Notes under the pieces: model-generated
The model's database searches: none
Told to the model about the DNA's origin: nothing
The model's input: the letters and a program-made list of their open reading frames with translations, nothing else
DNA from: SHLQ01 sp051011575
GTDB taxonomy: Bacteria; Actinomycetota; Acidimicrobiia; Acidimicrobiales; SHLQ01
DNA: 14,988 nt
Direction: 5' to 3'
Assembly (NCBI GenBank): GCA_051011575.1
Contig: JBPCTR010000006.1
Coordinates: 1 to 14,988 of the forward strand
Translations under genes and position numbers: made by a program
Shown: one piece after another, positions 6,399 to 12,910 of the stretch
How the letters are laid out: every line of letters starts with the position of its first letter
Position numbering within the stretch: position 1 is the first letter of the stretch

Positions 6399-7670
6399 GT
6401 GACCGACCCGATCGCGCGACCGATTCGCAGCCTGATGGATTCACTCGCGACCGCTCCGATCGGCGACGAGGCTCAGCGGAGGCAACTGGCCGTTCTGGCG
6501 GTCGGCCTGGTGCTTGCCATGAGTACGTGGTTCTCGACCGCGGCCGTTCTCACGGAACTCAAAGCCGCGTGGGCGCTCGACCGAAATGCCGGCGCCTGGC
6601 TCACGATCGCGGTGCAGATCGGTTTCGTCCTCGGGGCCGTCACGTCCGCCGTCACCAATCTGGCCGACCGGCTTCCGCCCACTCGGCTGGTATTCCTTGG
6701 CGCGCTCGGCGCTGCGGCAGCGAACGCTTTGGTGGCGACCGCCGGAGGCTTTGCGGCGGCCCTTGTTCTCCGCCTTGTCACCGGTGCGTTTCTGGCCCTC
6801 GTGTACCCACCAGCGCTCAAGGCGATGTCGTCGTGGTATCGCTCGGGTCGGGGGTTCGCACTCGGCGTGATGATCGGCGCGCTCACGCTGGGGTCGGCCC
6901 TGCCACACCTCATAAATGCGCTCGGCGGTTTTGATTGGCAGTTCACGCTTCTCGCCGCGTCCCTTCTGACCGCCATTGGAGGTCTGATCGTCGAGCGCTT
7001 GGGAAGGGAGGGTCCCTTCGCCACTGGGCGGGCGGTCTTCGACCCCAAACAGATCGGCCGGATCGTGCGCGATCGCGGCTTCCGGCTTGCGAGCCTCGGC
7101 TATTTCGGGCACATGTGGGAGCTGTATGCGATGTGGGCGTGGATCGCTGCCTTCTATGCCGACGCCTTCTCGAGCGGATCGATGGCCAGCCTGACCGCGT
7201 TCTTCGTGATCGGCTCCGGGGCGGCCGGTTCGGTCTATGCGGGTCTGATCAGCGACAAGCGCAGCCGGTCGGAGGCCGCGGCACTGGCGATGCGATGGTC
7301 GGCTTCGGTCGCGCTCATCATGGGATTCCTCCTTGACGCACCGACGCCGATCGTCGTGGGTGTGGGCCTGGTCTGGGGATTCTGGGTCGTCGCCGACAGC
7401 GCCCAGTTCTCCACGATCGTGACCGAGGTGACCGACGCGCGATACGTCGGTACGGCGCTCACGCTTCAGCTCGCAGTCGGGTTTGTGCTCACCGTCTTCA
7501 CGATCTTTCTCGTCCCGCTTATTCGAGATGCGCACGGTTGGGGCTGGGCCTTTCTCCTGCTCGCTCCCGGACCCATCCTGGGCGCCTGGGCGATGCGATC
7601 GCTGCGGATAGGACCTCGACGAACCGAGACCGCAAACGCCGAGCCTGTCTACGTGAGCCCTTTTTTCTGA
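6399..7670 (+). CDS. Major facilitator superfamily permease
   Basis: A 423-residue polytopic membrane protein with about twelve hydrophobic segments in two sets of six. Segments include LAVLAVGLVLAMSTWFSTAAV, AWLTIAVQIGFVLGAVTSAV, LVFLGALGAAAANALVATAG, AALVLRLVTGAFLALVYPPAL and GFALGVMIGALTLGSALPHL in the first half. The second half includes MWELYAMWAWIAAFYADAF, LTAFFVIGSGAAGSVYAGLISDKRSRS, IVVGVGLVWGFWVVADSAQF and FVLTVFTIFLVPLI. The cytoplasmic motif-A-like loops are NLADRLPPTR and SDKRSRS. The substrate is not recognisable; the pattern is closest to anion/organic-acid carriers of the NarK/CynX style, but this is a loose resemblance. The GTG start at 6399 follows GAGG; ATG 6435 is an alternative. 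It is 34 bp after the EEP-fold gene, probably the last gene of that unit. Its stop codon lies inside a 10-base match to the arm of the repeat family at the right edge. Confidence 0.88.
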   Translation: MTDPIARPIRSLMDSLATAPIGDEAQRRQLAVLAVGLVLAMSTWFSTAAVLTELKAAWALDRNAGAWLTIAVQIGFVLGAVTSAVTNLADRLPPTRLVFLGALGAAAANALVATAGGFAAALVLRLVTGAFLALVYPPALKAMSSWYRSGRGFALGVMIGALTLGSALPHLINALGGFDWQFTLLAASLLTAIGGLIVERLGREGPFATGRAVFDPKQIGRIVRDRGFRLASLGYFGHMWELYAMWAWIAAFYADAFSSGSMASLTAFFVIGSGAAGSVYAGLISDKRSRSEAAALAMRWSASVALIMGFLLDAPTPIVVGVGLVWGFWVVADSAQFSTIVTEVTDARYVGTALTLQLAVGFVLTVFTIFLVPLIRDAHGWGWAFLLLAPGPILGAWAMRSLRIGPRRTETANAEPVYVSPFF

Positions 7671-7784
7671 CCCCTGGCCACGCGCCACATCACGAGTGCG
7701 ATCGCTTTCCATCACGATCGATTGCTGTACTCGCCGCCTGCGGTGCCGATGGGTATCGATCCCAACCCACGGAAGGGGCTCGAG
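7671..7784. other. Intergenic region before the secretion cassette
   Basis: This 114-bp gap separates the permease from the first exported protein. It contains the palindrome GCGATCGC and a good ribosome-binding site, GGAAGGGG, ending 5 nt before ATG 7785. I see no convincing -35/-10 pair and no terminator hairpin, although the cassette probably has its own promoter here. Confidence 0.4.
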
Positions 7785-8171
7785 ATGAGGCGGTATCTCA
7801 CGGCGGCGCTGATGGCCAGCATCGCCCTCACAGCATCGATGGCAATGGCGGCAACACTCGGTGGATTATCCTCCACCGGACTTGGCGCAGACGACTCGGT
7901 GATCCTGAGTTGCGACACCGACGGCGTGACGTCGTCGTACACGGTCGCCTATGACGCGACGGACGCTCGGGACGAGGTGACCGCAGTCTTGGTCGGCTCG
8001 GTCGCCGCACCGTGCGCCGGTCAGACACTCACGGTGACGCTCACCGACAACACCGATGCAGTGCTCGACACCGCGTCGGTCGTTGCGGTTTCGGGCGCCA
8101 ATACCGTCGCAACCGGAACACCTCCGGCGGCCGAAGACGTGTCGAACGTACACATCGTCATCACCGGCTGA
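7785..8171 (+). CDS. Exported SipW-cassette protein A (paralogue 1)
   Basis: A 128-residue exported protein of unknown function. The signal peptide is MRRYLTAALMASIALTASMAMA, with a probable cut after residue 22 (AMA|ATLGG). The mature part is a small, beta-rich, Thr/Val/Ala-rich domain. It has ATLGGLSSTGLGADDSVILSCDTDGV, then C77 in APCAGQTLTVTLTDNT, and ends SNVHIVITG. The two cysteines (C43, C77) probably pair. The next plus-strand gene encodes a paralogue of identical length with the same C-D-x-D-G and C-x-G-x-x-L-x-V-T pattern. Proteins of this style occur in actinobacteria beside SipW-like signal peptidases, as the Bacillus TasA/CalY fibre proteins do; a surface fibre or matrix component is a reasonable guess but is not shown. 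The start is fixed by GGAAGGGG and the signal peptide. Confidence 0.82.
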   Translation: MRRYLTAALMASIALTASMAMAATLGGLSSTGLGADDSVILSCDTDGVTSSYTVAYDATDARDEVTAVLVGSVAAPCAGQTLTVTLTDNTDAVLDTASVVAVSGANTVATGTPPAAEDVSNVHIVITG

Positions 8172-8207
8172 TCGACGAAGACTCAACAATCGAGGTGGTG
8201 GCTCGAC

Positions 8208-8594
8208 GTGACGGCTCCCCGGCGAACGGCGCTCGGCATTTTCGCACTTGCGATGTCGTCGAGCGCCCTGGTCGCCCATGCGGTCGGACTCGGCGGCATG
8301 AGTCCCGGAACCTTCGGGTCCGGGGGTGCCTCTGTTGTTGTGTGCGACGCCGACGGACTGACGGTGAGCCACGTCGATTCGGCGTCGCGCGTCACCGATG
8401 TCGTCATCTCGGCGATCGACCTCGCATGTGAAGGTGGCGATCTGTCTCTGACGGTCACCGACACCGGGACTGCGGTCGCCACCGGCGGCCCGGTGACGAT
8501 TGGCCCGTCGACGACCTCGATCACACTCGCGATCACGCCGTCAGCCGACGCCACCGCGACCCTCGACCATCACATCACGATCGTCGGACCATGA
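8208..8594 (+). CDS. Exported SipW-cassette protein B (paralogue 2)
   Basis: Also 128 residues, starting with GTG. The signal peptide is MTAPRRTALGIFALAMSSSA followed by LVAHA, with likely cleavage AHA|VGLGG at residue 25. The mature domain parallels protein A: VGLGGMSPGTFGSGGASVVVCDADGLTVSH, a second cysteine (C74) in DLACEGGDLSLTVTD, a Gly/Thr/Ser-rich stretch, and the ending DHHITIVGP, which matches the end of A (SNVHIVITG). The shared cysteines, the shared L/V-GGL-type mature start and the equal length show a tandem duplication followed by divergence. It begins 37 bp after A and overlaps the next small gene by four bases (ATGA), indicating one transcript. The function is unknown; it is probably processed by the signal peptidase encoded two genes downstream. 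Confidence 0.8.
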   Translation: MTAPRRTALGIFALAMSSSALVAHAVGLGGMSPGTFGSGGASVVVCDADGLTVSHVDSASRVTDVVISAIDLACEGGDLSLTVTDTGTAVATGGPVTIGPSTTSITLAITPSADATATLDHHITIVGP

Positions 8595-8749
8595 GACCGG
8601 CGCTGACCGCTCGGACGTTGGTGATGACGCTCGCTCTCGGTATCGCTCTCGGCGCTCTCCTCGTGATCGTCGTGTCGGGCGCCCAGGCGGTGATGTTGCT
8701 CGTCGACGCCGACGCCCTCACCAGCTATCAGGTCGGTGACCCATCGTGA
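8591..8749 (+). CDS. 52-residue single-pass membrane protein, translationally coupled on both sides
   Basis: A short frame that is easily missed. ATG at 8591 overlaps the stop of protein B as ATGA, and its own TGA (8747-8749) overlaps the GTG start of the signal peptidase as GTGA. The product begins MRPALTARTLVMTLALGIA, continues through a hydrophobic stretch LGALLVIVVSGAQAVMLLV, and ends in a short polar tail DADALTSYQVGDPS. It has two basic N-terminal residues, so it would probably insert with a cytoplasmic N-terminus and the tail outside. It could be an anchor or chaperone for the exported proteins, a helper of the peptidase, or a truncated third substrate. No family is recognised. The double stop-start overlap is the main evidence that it is a real gene. 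Confidence 0.7.
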   Translation: MRPALTARTLVMTLALGIALGALLVIVVSGAQAVMLLVDADALTSYQVGDPS

Positions 8750-9591
8750 AACGCGGTGGCGTTCGCGTGGTCGCCGCCGCCGCGGTTGTGCTCGCCGTCT
8801 TCATCGTCGGGCGCATGATCGGCGCCACGATCGTGGTGGGTCAGAGCATGGAGCCCACGCTGTACCCCGGCGACCTGGTACTCGTGAGGGAGTCGGCCCC
8901 CTACGCCGTGGGCGACGTGATCGTGTACCGCGTGCCCGAGGGGCATGTCGGCGCCGGGCGAAGGATCGTGCATCGAATCCAGGACGGCTCGGCCGAGGAC
9001 GGATTTGTCACGAGAGGCGACAATCGCACGATCGATGACAGTTGGCGCCCGGGCATCGAAGACATCGAAGGTGAGCTGTGGCATGTGTTGCCGCTGGCGG
9101 GGCGGGTGCTGATGATCATGCGATCGCCGTTCCTGCTCGGTCTGCTCGTGGCTGCGATCGTGTTTCGTGCGACCTTGCATGTGCTCGATGACGGCGTGAA
9201 GGGATTCGGCCGTCTTGTCGGCGATCCTGCTCTGGCGACGATCGAGGTGCCTGACCGGCGCGCGACACCGCCGCCAGGGCTGATGGTTCACAGCCTGCCT
9301 CTCGATCCGGCGCTACAGAGGCTGAATCGATCTCAATCGCCCGAGATGATCGCCTTCGCGGCGAGAAAGCCCGAGTTGAAAGCGCCCTCCACCTTTGGCC
9401 CGGCGAACGCGTCACCGGCAAGCAGGTGGGTTCCGGTCTTGCCCACCGACACATACGGGTCGGGCCACGGCCGTCGGGGGCCGGCGAAGCGCCACTTCTT
9501 CAACTCGGCGGCAATCACGCTTGAGTTCCCGAGGAAGCCAGCGCCCTCTCCCAGAAGGTCGTCGAGGACGATGTCCGGTTCGTCGTCGTAA
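8746..9591 (+). CDS. Signal peptidase I, ER/SipW type (S26B, Ser-His)
   Basis: An N-terminal membrane anchor (residues 7-22, VRVVAAAAVVLAVFIV) precedes the box B motif GQSMEPTLYPGDLVLV with nucleophile S34. Then come VGDVIVYRVPEG and RRIVHRI, where H76 stands at the position of the lysine general base of ordinary bacterial enzymes, and the acidic box TRGDNRTIDDSW (D92, D97/D98). A second hydrophobic segment, SPFLLGLLVAAIVFRATL, follows. This Ser-His arrangement is typical of SipW and of archaeal and ER signal peptidases, which process dedicated cargo. The likely cargo is proteins A and B just upstream. The frame has no stop until 9591, so residues from about 196 on are antisense to the conserved end of the neighbouring FAD enzyme; that tail is probably not ancestral. 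It starts with GTG 8746, inside the previous stop. Confidence 0.9.
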   Translation: MKRGGVRVVAAAAVVLAVFIVGRMIGATIVVGQSMEPTLYPGDLVLVRESAPYAVGDVIVYRVPEGHVGAGRRIVHRIQDGSAEDGFVTRGDNRTIDDSWRPGIEDIEGELWHVLPLAGRVLMIMRSPFLLGLLVAAIVFRATLHVLDDGVKGFGRLVGDPALATIEVPDRRATPPPGLMVHSLPLDPALQRLNRSQSPEMIAFAARKPELKAPSTFGPANASPASRWVPVLPTDTYGSGHGRRGPAKRHFFNSAAITLEFPRKPAPSPRRSSRTMSGSSS

Positions 9592-10295
9592 CGAGCTTCG
9601 CTCGTCGCACCGTTCACGTGCATCGTCAGCGCGGGAATCGGGCTCACGCCCTTCATCTGGTTGTCGGCCACGAATGTGAACAAGTCGTCCTCGGTCTGCT
9701 GGATGGCCCCGGGCTCGGGCAGCGCCGACGGTCCGTCGAGGACAGCCAGAACGGCAAGGGTCGGTTTGTAGACGATCTCGCGAAGTCCGTCGTGGACCGC
9801 GATTCCGGCTTCGTCGAGAAGTTCCAACGTTTGGGGTACCGGAGCAGTCGAGATGATCGCCGACGCGACCGATGATCGCTTGGCGTCGGTCTGAACCCGC
9901 CAGCCCTCACCGACCGGTCGCAGCGAACCCACTCGTTCCCCGGTCGAGATCTGCGCACCGTGCTCGATCGCATCGGCGGCGACATATTTGGCGAGCGCCG
10001 TCATGCCCTGCGGGCAGAAATAGCGCGGGTACCCGTCCTCCTCGCCGAAACCGTGACACCAGACATCGACCACGCCATCGGCGATCGCGTCGTCGACGGT
10101 CTGCCGGAATGCGTCGCCTCGCACGGTGAAGAACTGCGCGCCGTGGTCGAGGACGGCGTCGTCGATGCGTCGAGTGGCGAGGCGTCCGCCGACGCTTCGA
10201 CCCTTGTCGATCACCTCGACCTCGACCCCTGAACGCGCAAGTTCCCGAGTGGCGACGAGGCCGCTGAGCCCGGCGCCGATCACAACCACCTTCAC
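9333..10295 (-). CDS. Renalase-like NAD(P)/FAD-dependent oxidoreductase
   Basis: A 320-residue flavoprotein of the COG3380/renalase type. It opens with the dinucleotide-binding motif MKVVVIGAGLSGLVATREL and a ribose-binding acidic strand, VEVEVIDKGRSVGGRLATRR. It has the family signature DHGAQFFTVR near residue 52 and closes with the second FAD contact GTHLLAGDAFAGPKVEGAFNSG. Renalases oxidise off-pathway 2- and 6-dihydro-NAD(P) isomers, and bacterial relatives may act in similar NAD(P)H housekeeping. The substrate here is inferred only. The GTG start at 10295 has GGAGAG at a 6-nt spacing and overlaps the upstream gene's stop as GTGA, so it is the last gene of a three-gene operon. Its 3' end is overlapped by the unusually long tail of the convergent signal peptidase. 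Confidence 0.88.
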   Translation of the reverse strand: MKVVVIGAGLSGLVATRELARSGVEVEVIDKGRSVGGRLATRRIDDAVLDHGAQFFTVRGDAFRQTVDDAIADGVVDVWCHGFGEEDGYPRYFCPQGMTALAKYVAADAIEHGAQISTGERVGSLRPVGEGWRVQTDAKRSSVASAIISTAPVPQTLELLDEAGIAVHDGLREIVYKPTLAVLAVLDGPSALPEPGAIQQTEDDLFTFVADNQMKGVSPIPALTMHVNGATSEARYDDEPDIVLDDLLGEGAGFLGNSSVIAAELKKWRFAGPRRPWPDPYVSVGKTGTHLLAGDAFAGPKVEGAFNSGFLAAKAIISGD

Positions 10296-11206
10296 AGAAT
10301 CTCTCCGGTGAAACTGTTGGTGATGAACCACTCGTAGTCGGATCGTCGGACGCGCTCGACCCACATTCGTTGGACGCGTGCCATTCGTTTCAGGGTCGGT
10401 AGGTCGCGCTTCATGCGGGTGTAGCCGCGCTCGACCTCCGCAACCGTGATCGGATCGTCGAGAACGTCGTTGAATGCCTCGAGCGCCGGTTCGACCCAAT
10501 GGCCCAGATCGATTCGGTGGAGGTAGACCGCGGTCTGTGAGAGCGTGCCTCGCACCGTGCGATAGATGTCGCCGGTTCGACGGGTGATCCGGAGCGCAGC
10601 CGGCCGCAAGAGGGCCGGGAGCGCGTCGAGGTAGTTGCCGACGTCGTAGAACGGGCCGTCGTCGGCGGTCCACAGGAGTTGTGGTGTCGTGTCGAGTAGC
10701 ACGAGTTCGTTGTCGATCCACCCGAAGTTGCTCACCTGCGCATCGACCGAGCGCCCGAGAGCGGGTGTGTCTCTCACGACCGCGGTGACCAGCTCGCGCA
10801 CCGCGGTGATGACGGGATGATCGGCGGCGGGGGTGGACCTCGCCAGAATGTTTTCGACCAGCTGATCGGCGGGGATGATCGGCTGGACGTGATAGGCCAC
10901 CGAGCTGCCGTCGGCTCGATCGACGCGCCGCAGGTCGGTGGAGAGCACATTCACCCCAGCAGCCTGGAGCGATGCGTGGTAGGCGCGGGTGCGTTCGTGG
11001 TCCGACACGACCGCGGCTCGGTCGGTGGGCGTCTGCCGTTTGCAGACGACGGCGGGATGCTCCGATGGCCAGGCAACGGCCACACCGAGTTCGCCGAAAC
11101 CGAGCACTCGTAGTTCTTTGGTCGATCGGCGGCGAATCCCTCTGCTGATCGCGGCTTCCGCCGCCTCGAGCGCGTCGTCGGAGAGTGAAGGTGAGTTGGT
11201 CGGCAT
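10292..11206 (-). CDS. Kinase-fold (aminoglycoside phosphotransferase-like) protein of unknown substrate
   Basis: A 304-residue protein not assignable to a named enzyme, but with the order of kinase landmarks: a glycine-rich turn LGFGELGVAVAW (35-46), a lysine in VVCKRQ (K56) at the beta-3 position, a catalytic-loop-like D-x4-N in SVDAQVSNFG (D155, N160), and a metal-binding-like aspartate in VLLDTTPQLLW (D172). The last third is helical and basic (YTRMKRDLPTLKRMARVQRMWVERVRR). It may belong to a domain of unknown function such as DUF6206, which I cannot confirm. The loop histidine of protein kinases is a valine here. It starts at ATG 11206, 4 nt after the phosphatase stop, and its stop overlaps the FAD gene start. 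A kinase and a phosphatase in one operon suggest a shared phosphorylated small molecule or protein. Confidence 0.65.
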   Translation of the reverse strand: MPTNSPSLSDDALEAAEAAISRGIRRRSTKELRVLGFGELGVAVAWPSEHPAVVCKRQTPTDRAAVVSDHERTRAYHASLQAAGVNVLSTDLRRVDRADGSSVAYHVQPIIPADQLVENILARSTPAADHPVITAVRELVTAVVRDTPALGRSVDAQVSNFGWIDNELVLLDTTPQLLWTADDGPFYDVGNYLDALPALLRPAALRITRRTGDIYRTVRGTLSQTAVYLHRIDLGHWVEPALEAFNDVLDDPITVAEVERGYTRMKRDLPTLKRMARVQRMWVERVRRSDYEWFITNSFTGEIL

Positions 11207-11210
11207 GCGC

Positions 11211-11783
11211 CTACAGCGAGCGGAGCCAGTGCGACTCGTTGAACGAGGTCATCGAGCGGCGGCCGGTTCGACTGGCCCGGACCCGCGTGACCGAGGTGTA
11301 TGCGGCGTCGTAATAGGTGGACGGATCGGTGATGAGGATCTCGGAGAGGTATCGGGAGATCACGCCGCCATGACAGACGACGGCTGCCGTGCTGCCCGCG
11401 TTCTGCTCGATGATCCATTCGAGCGACCCGATCACTCGTTCGCTGAAGTGAGGGCCGGTGACGGTGTCGAGAAGCTGCTGCAATGCGGCCGCGCTGATTG
11501 GCGGTGCTTCCTCGCCGGGAACGTACGACGTGTGTCCGAGGTCGAACTCGGCAACGCCGTCGACCACGATCGGTTCCAGACCGGTCATGTCCGCGAGCGG
11601 CGCGGCGGTCTCGAGTGCCCGGAGCTGAGGGCTCACGTACAGCGAGTCGATCGACTCGCGTTGGAGGTACTCCGCCATCGCCTTTGCCTGGAGATGACCG
11701 AGCTCGGTGAGGGCGGGATCGGCACCGCTCGGGTCGTGATCGATCCTCTCGGGTCGACCGTGACGGATGAGTATCAGTTCCAC
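11211..11783 (-). CDS. Histidine phosphatase superfamily (phosphoglycerate-mutase-like) protein
   Basis: A 190-residue branch-1 histidine phosphatase. It begins VELILIRHGRPERI with the phospho-accepting RHG histidine, then LTELGHLQAKAMAEYL, the arginine in LYVSPQLRALETAAPL, an acidic EFDLG element and the second catalytic histidine in AAVVCHGGVISRYL. The family includes phosphoglycerate mutases, alpha-ribazole phosphatases and many general phosphatases; the substrate is not apparent. GTG 11783 is chosen because the conserved strand starts immediately after it and a TACGCT -10 box lies 8 nt upstream. It heads the operon with the kinase-fold and FAD genes and is divergent from the alanine racemase gene, sharing its promoter region. 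Confidence 0.9.
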   Translation of the reverse strand: MELILIRHGRPERIDHDPSGADPALTELGHLQAKAMAEYLQRESIDSLYVSPQLRALETAAPLADMTGLEPIVVDGVAEFDLGHTSYVPGEEAPPISAAALQQLLDTVTGPHFSERVIGSLEWIIEQNAGSTAAVVCHGGVISRYLSEILITDPSTYYDAAYTSVTRVRASRTGRRSMTSFNESHWLRSL

Positions 11784-11791
11784 TCCGACCG

Positions 11792-11801
11792 AGCGTACTC
11801 T
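11792..11801. promoter_or_regulatory. Overlapping divergent -10 boxes (bidirectional promoter)
   Basis: The sequence AGCGTACTCT holds TACTCT on the plus strand, 9 nt before the alr ATG (11811). On the minus strand it holds TACGCT, 8 nt before the phosphatase GTG (11783). Both boxes use the same central GTAC. Neither gene has a ribosome-binding site. Only 27 bp separate the two start codons, so both transcripts must begin at or almost at their start codons. Confidence 0.55.
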
Positions 11802-11810
11802 TGGCTCGAC

Positions 11811-12908
11811 ATGAGGCCGACCAGCTGCGAGATCGATCTTGGCGCCATCGCGCACAACGTCGGAGTGCTCACCAAGGTCGCATCGCCGGCTGCACTGTGC
11901 GCTGTGGTGAAAGCCGACGGCTACGGCCATGGTGCGGCTCCAGTGGCTCGTACCGCACTCGACGCCGGCGCTTCATCGCTCGCGGTGGCGCTCGTCGAGG
12001 AGGGCATCGAGCTGCGGGGAGCGTCGATCGATGCGGAGATCCTGCTGCTGTCAGAACCGCCTGTGGATGGCATGACCGACGTGGTTCGTCATCACCTTGT
12101 GCCGTCGCTGTACACCCCGGCCGGAGTGGAGGCACTCGCCGGCGCGGCTGCCGGATCCGGTCGGGTCGTCGAGGTGGAGGTGTGTGTCGATACGGGGATG
12201 CGGCGGGTCGGCGCGAGTCCGACAGAGCTGCCGCGACTCGTCGATCTCATCGCTGCGGACCCGGCACTCCGCCTCCGCGGGGTGTGGTCGCACTGCCCGG
12301 TTGCCGATGAACCCGGCAATCCCTTCACCGAAGAGCAGATCATGTCTCTCGACGCGCTGGTCTCGACCCTCGAGATCGAGCATCGCCACCTCGGCAACAC
12401 GGCCTTCACCATCGATCACGCCACCGGTGGGCACGACCTCGTGCGAGTCGGAATTGGGATATACGGAATCGATCCCTCTCCCGCGCTGGCCGGTCGTTAC
12501 GACCTCAGGCCCGCATTGTCGCTTCACTCGGCGGTCTCGTTCATAAAACCGCTCCAGGCAGGCGACGGTGTTGGCTATGGGCACCGATGGCACGCATCCG
12601 AACCCACGACGATCGCGACCGTGCCCGTCGGTTACGCCGACGGCGTGCGCCGCGACCTCGGACTGCGGGGCGGCGAGGTTCTGATCCGGGGTCGACGCCA
12701 CCCGATCGTCGGCGTGGTGACCATGGACCAGCTCATGGTCGACGTAGGTGATCACTCGGTCATGGTCGGCGACGACGTCGTCCTGATCGGAGAGCAAGGG
12801 CAGGAGAAGATCACTGCCAATGAGATCGCCGAACTGCTCGACACGATCGGATACGAGATCGTGTGTGCGATCGGCAAACGCGTGCCGCGCCATCACCGTT
12901 CCGCCTGA
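11811..12908 (+). CDS. alr: Alanine racemase
   Basis: A 365-residue fold-type III PLP enzyme that converts L-alanine to D-alanine for peptidoglycan, in the cytosol. Key features are the PLP lysine in AVVKADGYGHG (K34), VEVCVDTGMRRVG carrying the conserved substrate arginine, RGVWSHCPVADEP with its histidine, HDLVRVGIGIYG with the arginine that contacts the pyridine nitrogen, the second catalytic base tyrosine in GDGVGYGHRW, VPVGYADGVRRDL, and VVTMDQLMVDVG. The usual Asn-Ser before the pyridine arginine reads Asn-Thr (GNTAFT), a conservative change. The length is normal. The start is set by homology at MRPTSCEIDLGAIAHN and by the TACTCT box. The glycosyltransferase gene starts 3 nt after its stop, so they are cotranscribed. 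Confidence 0.95.
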   Translation: MRPTSCEIDLGAIAHNVGVLTKVASPAALCAVVKADGYGHGAAPVARTALDAGASSLAVALVEEGIELRGASIDAEILLLSEPPVDGMTDVVRHHLVPSLYTPAGVEALAGAAAGSGRVVEVEVCVDTGMRRVGASPTELPRLVDLIAADPALRLRGVWSHCPVADEPGNPFTEEQIMSLDALVSTLEIEHRHLGNTAFTIDHATGGHDLVRVGIGIYGIDPSPALAGRYDLRPALSLHSAVSFIKPLQAGDGVGYGHRWHASEPTTIATVPVGYADGVRRDLGLRGGEVLIRGRRHPIVGVVTMDQLMVDVGDHSVMVGDDVVLIGEQGQEKITANEIAELLDTIGYEIVCAIGKRVPRHHRSA

Positions 12909-12910
12909 CG

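Noticed and set aside
6441..7715. 424-codon open frame on the minus strand opposite the permease
   Set aside because: The product is hydrophilic and Arg/Gly/Glu-rich low-complexity sequence. The plus strand encodes a clear twelve-segment transporter.
10296..10721. N-terminal extension of the FAD oxidoreductase upstream of GTG 10295
   Set aside because: The extension is the out-of-frame shadow of the kinase-fold gene. The Rossmann motif begins directly after the GTG, which has a good ribosome-binding site.
11792..11801. Possible restriction or HIP-like site instead of a promoter
   Set aside because: The placement between two starts without ribosome-binding sites and the correct distance on both strands make promoter function the better explanation.
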